Below, piece after piece: positions 1 through 6,440 of a stretch of 19,964 nucleotides of DNA. The notes under the pieces were generated by a model. The model ran no database searches. It worked only from the letters and a program-made list of their open reading frames with translations, and was not told where the DNA came from. This DNA comes from an uncultured Solobacterium sp. GTDB taxonomy: Bacteria; Bacillota_I; Bacilli_A; Erysipelotrichales; Erysipelotrichaceae. How positions within the stretch are numbered: position 1 is the first letter of the stretch; each line of letters begins with the position of its first letter. Made by a program: the position numbers and the translations under genes. The stretch covers positions 1 through 19,964 of the forward strand of contig URHY01000041.1 in assembly GCA_900547815.1 (NCBI GenBank), given 5' to 3'.

Positions 1-90
1 CCGCAGGAACTGCGGGGATAGCTTGGTAGAAAAGGTTTCGATAGAAACCTGTTCCTAAGAATCTCGTCACTTCAGTGATGAGTGGTTCAA
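1..90 (+). mobile_element. Right end of an IS200/IS605-family insertion sequence (truncated by window edge)
   Basis: Three hairpins follow one another: 1-6/10-15 (perfect 6 bp, loop GAA), 33-39/44-50 (perfect 7 bp, loop GATA) and 63-70/75-82 (8 bp with one G-T wobble, loop TTCA). The block ends in GGTTCAA at 84-90. Subterminal hairpins, no inverted-repeat termini and a right end finishing in TCAA are the hallmarks of IS200/IS605 elements (IS608 is cut after TCAA at its right end). The CCTAAGAATC stretch at 54-63 before the last hairpin is also typical of firmicute members. The left end and most of tnpB lie outside the window, so whether the element is complete cannot be judged. Confidence 0.65.
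2..58 (+). CDS. tnpB: Partial: C-terminal tail of a TnpB-type RNA-guided nuclease/transposon protein
   Basis: Reading from base 2 gives an open stretch of 18 residues (RRNCGDSLVEKVSIETCS) that ends at TAA 56-58. The Cys-Gly-Asp motif a few residues before the stop is common in the variable tail of IS605-type TnpB/OrfB proteins. The stop falls just ahead of the terminal hairpin, as in intact elements. The RuvC-like and zinc-finger parts would lie upstream of the window. The assignment rests mainly on position next to a convincing IS right end, because the tail alone is too short to prove homology. Confidence 0.45.
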   Translation, partial: RRNCGDSLVEKVSIETCS

Positions 91-282
91 AATCAAATTA
101 TTTTAAATAATGGATTGCCTTTTGATGTGAAAATTACGTCAAATAAAATTTTAAATGAATATGAACTCACAAAAGAGAAATTAGCTAAGAAATATTTGCT
201 GCTCATAATGATGTTTTTAAAAGCGAATACAATTCCTTTTGATCAATTTAATGAATCGTTAAAAAAAGATTTAAAACTATGA
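91..282 (+). pseudogene. Unrecognised gene remnant, probably the 3' end of a gene cut by the insertion sequence
   Basis: An open frame of about 64 codons runs from the IS boundary to TGA 280-282. It encodes a Lys/Asn/Leu-rich piece containing a short hydrophobic stretch (YLLLIMMFLKA). The only upstream start is a GTG at 82-84, which lies inside the terminal hairpin and IS end, and there is no ribosome site. The frame therefore looks like the tail of a host gene whose beginning lies beyond the insertion. I do not recognise the family. A small new ORF starting within the IS end is the alternative. Confidence 0.35.
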
Positions 283-364
283 ATTTTGAAAATGCGTATG
301 GAATAGTCTATTCTTTATAATTGTCTAAAAGATTTGAGAATGAAATGATTTTGGTGTGTGAGTA

Positions 365-373
365 TGTTAAAAT
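365..373 (+). promoter_or_regulatory. Possible extended -10 promoter for the yitT pseudogene
   Basis: TG at 365-366, one base, then TAAAAT at 368-373 form an extended -10 element. No good -35 hexamer is seen. A ribosome site AGGAG (386-390) and ATG 402 follow. The stretch 283-401 shows nothing else I can support. Confidence 0.3.
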
Positions 374-401
374 GAAGCCCTAAAAAGGAGTGCTGAGCTA
401 T

Positions 402-1269
402 ATGAAACAAAACTCAACACCTCGTATTATCAATTTATTTATGCTCACAATTGCAGGGATTGTGAATGCTTTTGGAATCACATTGCTTATGACACCTGTG
501 AAATTATATGATAGTGGAATTTCTGGAACTTCTACGCTATTTGAACAGATTACACCATCTTATTTATCATTATCACTATTCTTATTAATATTAAACATTC
601 CTTTGTATTTGATTGGACTTAAAAAAACAAGGAAATTAATTTACCTTTTATGCCATATATACCGTCTTTATTTACTCTTCGTTTGCATGGCTTATAACAG
701 ATGTTTTTCCAATTGATGTAAGTATTGCTTCACCTTTAGCAGGTACTGACTTATTACTTTGTGCACTATTTGGTGGCATGATTGTATCGGAAGTGGCTTA
801 GCCATTCGTTTTGGAGGGGCTATGGATGGTATTGAAGTTAGGGCTGTAATATTTTCAAAACGCATAGGGATTACAGTAGGAACCTTTGTGATGATATATA
901 ATGTGATTCTCTATATATTTTGCAAAATTGTATTAAATAGCTGGGTATTACCACTCTATTCGGTTGTAGCTTATTCAGCAGCATTAAAGACAATTGACTT
1001 TGATTGATTGAGCTAAATGTGCAATGATTGTAACTGAGTATCCAACCGAAATATGTGAAGCATTAAGTAATACTTTTGGAAAGTGGCGCTACTCGAGTGG
1101 ATGCCACGGGTGGATATTCAAAAAGTCTTAAATCCATTGTCTATTTTGTATAGTCAACCGATACCAAGTGAATCGTATGAAAGAACAAGTTCATGAAATC
1201 GATTCTAAAGCTTATATTATCATGAGTGAAGTGGCAGATATTTTTTCAAATAATATGGATAAAGCATAA
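402..1269 (+). pseudogene. Decayed YitT-family membrane protein (DUF161 + DUF2179), at least five frameshifts
   Basis: Pieced together across frames, the region reads as a complete YitT-type protein. An N-terminal membrane part begins MKQNSTPRI at ATG 402 (SD AGGAG 386-390). It continues through GLTLL-like and GGMIV...GSGLAIRFGGAMDG segments to a C-terminal cytoplasmic DUF2179 part (AMIVTEYPTEICEAL, VDATGGYSKSLKS, VNRYQVNRMKEQVHEID) ending at TAA 1267-1269. The frame changes near 636, 780-790, 1003-1020, 1080-1095 and 1135-1153, and there is an in-frame TAG at 1151-1153. No single reading frame covers more than about 108 codons. YitT proteins are multi-pass membrane proteins of uncertain function. 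The length and order of the pieces show that this was a full gene before decay. Confidence 0.8.
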
Positions 1270-1301
1270 AGAAAAGTGGGGGAATTAAATTTCCTCCACT
1301 T
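1268..1301 (-). terminator. Rho-independent terminator of nadE, stop codon in its loop
   Basis: On the minus strand an 11-bp stem with one G-T wobble (1291-1301 with 1274-1284) encloses the nadE stop codon (1285-1287) in a 6-base loop. A T-rich tail (TTCTTT) follows. It could also act weakly on the plus strand. Confidence 0.6.
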
Positions 1302-3189
1302 GTTTTGTCCATAGATTTCTTGATGCATCACTTGGCATTCTCCAGTCACCTCTAGGTGAGAAACAAATAGATCCAACCTTAACACCATCTGGCATACAGT
1401 TTCTTTTGAATTGTTGGGTAAAGAAACGATTGTAGAATGTTATGATGGCCTTTTTTATGTTTTCCTTTTCTACATCTTTGAATGCAACACAAGCTAAATC
1501 GTAGATTTTCTTAGGTTCATCGTGATGTCTTAACATTTGATATAAGAAGAAATCATGTAGATCATAAGAACCCAATACTTCTTCTGTTTTTTGCGCAATC
1601 TTACCATTTTTATCGGGTGGTAAAAGCTCTGGAGATACTGGTGTATCACAAATATCCATCAATACATCATGTAATACTTCATCTTTTAAAGCAACACTTT
1701 CAACAATATAACGAACAAGTGTCTTAGGAACACTGGCATTGACTGCATACATACTCATGTGATCTCCATTATATGTACACCATCCTAGTGCAAGTTCACT
1801 TAAATCTCCAGTACCTACAACGATCGCATTGTAGGCATTGCTTAAATCCATAAGAATTTGTGTTCTTTCACGAGCTTGTGAGTTTTCATACGTAATATTA
1901 TGAACTTCTGGATCGTGGTGAATATCTTTAAAGTGTTGGTTTACACCATCCACAATAGAAATTTCTTCACTAGATACATGAAGTAGGTCCATTAAGATTT
2001 GCGCATTGGATTTAGTACGTTTTGTTGTTCCAAAACCAGGCATTGTGATCGCATGAATTCCTTTTGAATCATAATTGTTGATTTTAAAGGCTTCGTGACA
2101 TACAAGTAAAGCTAAAGTAGAATCAAGTCCACCACTAATTCCAATCACAACATCTTTACAGTGAATCTTAGAAAGACGTGTTGCCAAGCCTTGCGCTTGA
2201 ATGTGTAAGATTTCTAAACAACGAGTAATTCTTTCATCTTGATTGTTTGGAACAAAAGGATAAGCATCGATATAGCGGTCAAATTCAATGTCATGGATTG
2301 GCTTTGATGCGAATTCTACGGTTGTATAGTTTACATGGAATAAATCTTGCATACTTGTCTTATAGTGTAGACGATCATGATTTAAGTGGTCTAAATCAAT
2401 TTGACCATAAATGATCTTATCTGTTTTTGTCTCACTTAAAATAGCTCCATTTTCACAAATTAAATTATGTCCAGAAAAAACTAAATCACTTGAACTCTCT
2501 GTAGGACCAGCACTAGCATAAATATAGCCAGCATAACATTTAGCACTTTGATCTTTGATTAAATTTCTTCTGTAGTTTGCTTTTGAAATGATTTCATTTG
2601 AAGCACTTAGATTACATAATACATTAGCACCAGCTAGTGCATGGGTTGAACTTACTGGAATAGTAACCCATAGATCTTCACATATTTCAACACCTAGACA
2701 AGCCGATGTTGTTGTATCTTTAAATACGATATGATTTGAAACAGGCACTTTTTTATTTTTATAAGTAAAAGTTGTATTTTCTTTTAGTTCACTTGCACTT
2801 GAGAACCATCTTGTTTCATAAAATTCGTTGTAGCTAGGAATATATGTTTTTACTTGAATACCTAGAATATCGTGGTTGAAACAAATGGCGGCACAGTTAT
2901 AAAGCTTATTATCAATTTCTAAAGGTAAGCCTAAGACTGCAACAAGGTCTTCGGGTAGTTCTTCTACAATTTCGAATAAGACTTGCTTGGCTTTATTTAA
3001 TAATGTGTGTTCATAGAATAAATCTTGACATGTATATCCTGTAATACATAGTTCTGGAAATACAACAAGTTGTGTATCTGGATCTAATTTTTGAATACAA
3101 TTTAAAATCTCTTCTTTATTAGCCTGTGGATCTCCAATTGAAACATTTGGCGTACAGGCAGCTGTTTTATAATATGAATAACGATGCAT
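1285..3189 (-). CDS. nadE: Glutamine-dependent NAD(+) synthetase
   Basis: It makes NAD+ from deamido-NAD+, ATP and glutamine (EC 6.3.5.1), the last step of NAD synthesis, in the cytosol. It is a two-domain enzyme of about 634 residues, the usual size for the glutamine-dependent type. The N-terminal nitrilase/glutaminase domain (about 1-270) shows the Glu-Lys-Cys triad as E46 (VVFPELCITGY), K114 and C170 (GVEICEDLW). The C-terminal synthetase domain carries the ATP-pyrophosphatase loop SGGLDST (352-358). The ATG at 3187-3189 is preferred: GAGG (3197-3200) lies 7 nt from it but only 1 nt from the alternative ATG at 3195, which would add Met-Asn. It follows the hydrogenase on the same strand, but a terminator and its own promoter separate them. 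Confidence 0.95.
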   Translation of the reverse strand: MHRYSYYKTAACTPNVSIGDPQANKEEILNCIQKLDPDTQLVVFPELCITGYTCQDLFYEHTLLNKAKQVLFEIVEELPEDLVAVLGLPLEIDNKLYNCAAICFNHDILGIQVKTYIPSYNEFYETRWFSSASELKENTTFTYKNKKVPVSNHIVFKDTTTSACLGVEICEDLWVTIPVSSTHALAGANVLCNLSASNEIISKANYRRNLIKDQSAKCYAGYIYASAGPTESSSDLVFSGHNLICENGAILSETKTDKIIYGQIDLDHLNHDRLHYKTSMQDLFHVNYTTVEFASKPIHDIEFDRYIDAYPFVPNNQDERITRCLEILHIQAQGLATRLSKIHCKDVVIGISGGLDSTLALLVCHEAFKINNYDSKGIHAITMPGFGTTKRTKSNAQILMDLLHVSSEEISIVDGVNQHFKDIHHDPEVHNITYENSQARERTQILMDLSNAYNAIVVGTGDLSELALGWCTYNGDHMSMYAVNASVPKTLVRYIVESVALKDEVLHDVLMDICDTPVSPELLPPDKNGKIAQKTEEVLGSYDLHDFFLYQMLRHHDEPKKIYDLACVAFKDVEKENIKKAIITFYNRFFTQQFKRNCMPDGVKVGSICFSPRGDWRMPSDASRNLWTKQVEEI

Positions 3190-3213
3190 GTTCATACCTC
3201 ATTTCCATTGATG

Positions 3214-3242
3214 ATTATATCAAAAAAAGACGTCCATTTTAA
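3214..3242 (-). promoter_or_regulatory. nadE promoter nested inside the hydrogenase terminator
   Basis: A perfect extended -10, TG-A-TATAAT, lies at 3222-3214 (minus strand). A 4/6 -35 (TTAAAA, 3242-3237) stands 17 bp upstream, in the terminator loop. The TG of the extended -10 uses the last T of the terminator's T-run. Transcription would start near 3207, about 18 nt before the ATG at 3189. Confidence 0.55.
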
Positions 3243-3252
3243 GGACGTCTTT
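3222..3252 (-). terminator. Rho-independent terminator of the [FeFe] hydrogenase gene
   Basis: A perfect 10-bp stem (3243-3252 with 3226-3235, AAAGACGTCC and its complement) with a 7-base loop is followed on the minus strand by a T-run that reaches 3222. It starts three bases after the hydrogenase stop codon. Confidence 0.85.
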
Positions 3253-3254
3253 GA

Positions 3255-4772
3255 TTAATGTTCATTTAATTCGTGAAGACGATCTCCATATGCAGATTCA
3301 TCTGCATCTTTTTTATCGCTTTCAGTTGCATATTTTTTAACTAATGCGCTAGATTTATTGATTGGTTGTAAAGTACCAGCACCGGCAACACATCCACCAG
3401 GACATGCCATACCTTCAAGTAGGTATCCGTTTAATCTTCCTGCTTTTGCCATCATCAACATTGTTTTACAGTTCTTTAATCCTTCAGCAGCCTGAACCTT
3501 AACTTCTGTTCCAGGGTGTCCTTTTTGAATTAAATCTTTTACAGCTTTGGCAACACCACCACTAACGGCAAATCCACGACCTGCGTTTGTTCCTTCTGTT
3601 AATGGATCTGAAGTAGTGATTTGAGCTAATTCAATACCTTTCGCATTGAACATACCCATAACTTCTTCAAAAGTTAATACGAAGTCAATATCACTACGGA
3701 TTGATTTACGGCTTGCTTCCAATTTCTTAGCAGCACAAGGACCGATGAATACAACTTTGGCGTTTGGTTTTTCTTTTTTGATTAAACGACCTGTTAATAC
3801 CATTGGAGTTAATGCCATTGAAATATATGGTGCAAAGTCAGGGAAGTTTTTCTTCGCCATAACTGACCATGCAGGACAGCAACTTGTAGCCATAAATGGT
3901 TGTTTTTCAGGAACTTTATCTAAGAAATCTTCAGCTTCTTCAATTGTACATAAGTCAGCACCAATCGCAACTTCAACAACATCCGCAAAACCTACAGCTT
4001 TTAATGCAGCTTTTACTTTGTCTGGAGTTACAGCTGGACCAAATTGACCAACGAAAGCAGGGGCAACAGCTGCAATTACTTCATAACCTTCTTTCATGGC
4101 ATAGATTGTTTGGAAAATCTGTCCTTTATCAACGATAGCTCCAAATGGGCAGTTCACTAGACACATTCCACAGCTTACACATTTATCGTAATCGATTTCT
4201 GCTTTTCCATCTGCATCGGATTTAATCGCATCCATACCACAGCTAGCAGCACATGGACGTTCTAATTTAGTGATTGCGTGATATGGACATGCATCCATAC
4301 AACGACCACACTTAATACATTTTTCTTGATCAATGCAGCTTTTACCATTTATGATATGAATCGCATCTTTTGGACAAACTTCTGTACATTGGTGTGATAA
4401 ACATCCTTGACAAGCGTTTGTTACGAATACTTTCTTTTCTGGACATGCATTACATGCAAATTTAACAATGTTGATAAGTGGATCATCATAATATTTTTTA
4501 GCGATCGTACTTTCTTCAATTCCATCAGAAACATTCGTATATTCAGTAATGTCACGAACAGGTAAACCCATACCTAAACGTAATCTTTCGCCAATGATTG
4601 CACGTTCTAGAAAGATACTGTCACGATATTTTGCTTTTGTACCAGGTAAAATTTCATATGGAATCTCTTCCATACGTTTAGAATAATCTGTATTGTCATC
4701 GTACGCCATTGAAGCGATGGCAGTAAAGACCTGACGACGAAGGTCAGTTACCGAGTTATAAATTCCTCTCAT
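3255..4772 (-). CDS. Monomeric [FeFe] hydrogenase (group B-like) with N-terminal 4Fe-4S ferredoxin domains
   Basis: It probably couples reduced ferredoxin to H2 evolution or uptake in the cytosol. At 505 residues it has no NADH-binding domain. Cysteine clusters at about 107-133 precede two ferredoxin-type 4Fe-4S motifs (C152-x2-C155-x2-C158-x3-C162 and C198-x2-C201-x2-C204-x3-C208). The H-cluster signatures are L1 TSCCPAW (297-302, C298/C299), L2 GPCAAKK (C346) and L3 EGMACPGGCVAGAG (C457/C461). Gly before Cys in L2 and GAGT after L3, instead of MPC and GGGQP, match the poorly studied group B. Start ATG 4772 has AGGAGG (4777-4782). The maturases HydE, HydF and HydG, needed to build the H-cluster, are not in the window. 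Its own promoter diverges from the HAD gene. Confidence 0.9.
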   Translation of the reverse strand: MRGIYNSVTDLRRQVFTAIASMAYDDNTDYSKRMEEIPYEILPGTKAKYRDSIFLERAIIGERLRLGMGLPVRDITEYTNVSDGIEESTIAKKYYDDPLINIVKFACNACPEKKVFVTNACQGCLSHQCTEVCPKDAIHIINGKSCIDQEKCIKCGRCMDACPYHAITKLERPCAASCGMDAIKSDADGKAEIDYDKCVSCGMCLVNCPFGAIVDKGQIFQTIYAMKEGYEVIAAVAPAFVGQFGPAVTPDKVKAALKAVGFADVVEVAIGADLCTIEEAEDFLDKVPEKQPFMATSCCPAWSVMAKKNFPDFAPYISMALTPMVLTGRLIKKEKPNAKVVFIGPCAAKKLEASRKSIRSDIDFVLTFEEVMGMFNAKGIELAQITTSDPLTEGTNAGRGFAVSGGVAKAVKDLIQKGHPGTEVKVQAAEGLKNCKTMLMMAKAGRLNGYLLEGMACPGGCVAGAGTLQPINKSSALVKKYATESDKKDADESAYGDRLHELNEH

Positions 4773-4812
4773 ATTTCCTCCTATTTTTATTCCTCATATA
4801 GACTCATACAAT

Positions 4813-4840
4813 ATTATATAGTAAAAAGTCTATTTGTGAA
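4813..4840 (-). promoter_or_regulatory. Promoter of the [FeFe] hydrogenase gene
   Basis: On the minus strand a -35 TTCACA (4840-4835, 5/6 match) and a consensus -10 TATAAT (4818-4813) are separated by 16 bp. Transcription would start near 4806. A Rex-like half site (TTGTGAA, plus-strand 4834-4840) overlaps the -35 element. Confidence 0.6.
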
Positions 4841-4881
4841 AGTTTTAATTAGTATAAAATATTATTATTTTTTTCTAATAG

Positions 4882-4890
4882 TGATATAAT
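4882..4890 (+). promoter_or_regulatory. Extended -10 promoter of the HAD/rluA/antiporter run
   Basis: TG-A-TATAAT at 4882-4890 is a perfect extended -10. The -35 region (TTATTA, 4862-4867) is weak. The expected start near 4897 leaves a leader of only about 13 nt before the TTG start at 4910. Confidence 0.5.
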
Positions 4891-4909
4891 ACCGTGCGGG
4901 GTGAATTGT

Positions 4910-5551
4910 TTGGTAAAAATTGTATGGGATTGGAATGGAACATTATTAAATGATGTTGACTTATGTTTTTCTTGTATCAACCGTCTTTTAGTCAGTCATG
5001 ATTTGAAACCTTTGGATACTCTAAGTCAATATCGTGAAGTATTTACTTTTCCAATAGAAGATTATTACAAAAGGGTTGGCTTTAATTTTGATAAAATACC
5101 TTTTTCCATATTAGCTCACGAATATATGGAAGATTATCAAGAAAAAAGTTATGATTGTAATTTACATGCAGATGTATTGAATGTTGTAGAAAAGGCTAAG
5201 CGTTTAGGTTTTTCACAAACTGTACTTTCTGCAAGTAAGATGGATTATCTTCTAAGGCAAATGCAAAATTTAAATGTAGATACTTTATTTGATTCAATTT
5301 ATGGAATCAATGATATCTATGCGAAAAGTAAAGTGGAATTAGCCCATGCGTTTAAACAAACATGCAGCCTGGATGATGAAATTTATTTTGTAGGTGATAG
5401 CGTGCATGATTATGAAGTCGCAAAAAGTATTGATGCCAAATGTATCTTGGTGACAACAGGGCATCAAAATCGTAAGACTTTAGAAAGTGTGAATGTACCG
5501 GTTATGGACAGTTTAATGGAAAGTTTGGATTTTATTTATGAAAGAGATTAA
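4910..5551 (+). CDS. HAD-superfamily hydrolase (phosphoglycolate phosphatase-like) with Asn in motif I
   Basis: It probably removes phosphate from a small phosphorylated metabolite; the substrate is unknown. HAD motifs occur in order: motif I DWNGT (nucleophile D7), motif II Ser (S107 in TVLSAS), motif III Lys (K139 or K141), and motif IV GDSVHD (162-167). A cap-like helical region lies between motifs I and II. The second acid of the usual DxD motif is Asn (N9), which occurs in some HAD families but removes the usual general acid. I prefer the TTG at 4910: GGGGTGA (4898-4904) sits about 5 nt before it. The GTG at 4901 is the alternative, but it would lie only 4 nt from the predicted transcript start. 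The gene overlaps the next one by 14 bp, so the two are co-transcribed. Confidence 0.8.
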   Translation: MVKIVWDWNGTLLNDVDLCFSCINRLLVSHDLKPLDTLSQYREVFTFPIEDYYKRVGFNFDKIPFSILAHEYMEDYQEKSYDCNLHADVLNVVEKAKRLGFSQTVLSASKMDYLLRQMQNLNVDTLFDSIYGINDIYAKSKVELAHAFKQTCSLDDEIYFVGDSVHDYEVAKSIDAKCILVTTGHQNRKTLESVNVPVMDSLMESLDFIYERD

Positions 5552-6425
5552 GATCAATTCAAATGATGCGAATCAAAGATTAGATAAGTTTTTAATGAAA
5601 ACTTTTCCTAAACTAGGCAAGTCAATGATGTATAAGGCGATTCGAAATAAAAAAATAAAAGTGAATCGTAAGCGTTGTACTTTTGATCAGAAGATCCAGG
5701 AAAATGATAGTATTCTATTATTTTTACCTCCGGATGTTTTAGAAGAGAAAAAAGTGGAAACAAATTATATATCGTCAAAATTAGATGTTATTTATGAAGA
5801 TGAAAATATCTTAATTGTGAATAAACCCTATGGCTTATTATCACAGAGTGATCAAAGTCAAAATCAAGATTGTCTAGTGAATCGTGTACAAGCATATTTA
5901 ATGGAGAAAAACGAATATGATCCAAATAAGGAACATTCTTTTGCGCCTAGTATTTGTCATAGACTAGATCGAAATACGACGGGTCTAGTGATTGCTGCAA
6001 AAAATGCGAATGCGTTAAGAAAAGTAAATGAGGCAATCGCAAATCGTACGATTCAAAAGATGTATCGAGCCTATGTTGTGGGTACTTTTGAACAAAAGGA
6101 TTTTACTATGTGCTATTACATTCGCAAAGAAAATACCATTGCGAAAGTTAGTAATCAAAAATTAGAAGGCTATCAAAAAGCATTAATGGATGTGCATGTT
6201 GAAAGAAATGATGGCGAGAATTCAATATGTACAATTACACTTCATACAGGAAGATTTCATCAAATTCGTGCCTTAATGGGGCATATAAAGCATCCTTTGT
6301 TGGGTGACGTCAAATATGGATATCATGGAAAGAAAAAGCCGATAGAATTGATGGCATATCGGTTGGAGTTTCATGATGTAGATTTGCCACTTCAACAAAC
6401 GGTGTTTGAAATTCCAAGAGCATAG
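5538..6425 (+). CDS. RluA-family RNA pseudouridine synthase with S4 domain
   Basis: It isomerises specific uridines in rRNA or tRNA to pseudouridine; the target cannot be told from sequence. An N-terminal S4 RNA-binding domain (about 13-60, RLDKFL...GKSMMYKAIRNKKIKVN) is followed by the RluA catalytic domain. This has the signature HRLDRNTTGL (141-150), with catalytic Asp D144, and the later motif LHTGRFHQIR. Length 295 is normal for the RluC/RluD type. It overlaps the HAD gene by 14 bp and is followed 15 nt later by the antiporter, so the three form an operon. A second, S4-less member lies at 8124-8915. Confidence 0.93.
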   Translation: MKEIKINSNDANQRLDKFLMKTFPKLGKSMMYKAIRNKKIKVNRKRCTFDQKIQENDSILLFLPPDVLEEKKVETNYISSKLDVIYEDENILIVNKPYGLLSQSDQSQNQDCLVNRVQAYLMEKNEYDPNKEHSFAPSICHRLDRNTTGLVIAAKNANALRKVNEAIANRTIQKMYRAYVVGTFEQKDFTMCYYIRKENTIAKVSNQKLEGYQKALMDVHVERNDGENSICTITLHTGRFHQIRALMGHIKHPLLGDVKYGYHGKKKPIELMAYRLEFHDVDLPLQQTVFEIPRA

Positions 6426-6440
6426 TAGGAGGGTATGAAT

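Larger units (their letters stand above)
1..106 (+). ncRNA. Candidate omega-RNA (TnpB guide RNA), 3' part of scaffold plus guide
   Basis: In IS200/IS605 elements the guide RNA of TnpB is transcribed across the 3' end of tnpB and the right end, and its guide is the host DNA immediately after the transposon boundary. Here the three consecutive hairpins at 1-82 followed by TGGTTCAA would be the scaffold, and the bases from 91 onward (about 16, AATCAAATTATTTTAA) would be the guide. The 5' part of the RNA is outside the window. Its existence as a transcript is inferred from family architecture only. Confidence 0.4.

Noticed and set aside
390..401. GTG start at 390 for the yitT pseudogene
   Set aside because: It overlaps the ribosome site AGGAG itself; ATG 402 is correctly placed.
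3646..4138. Open frames on the plus strand opposite the hydrogenase, including a Gln/Leu-rich one
   Set aside because: They lie wholly antisense to an intact, motif-complete hydrogenase, have no ribosome site, and their low complexity mirrors its Ala-rich codons.
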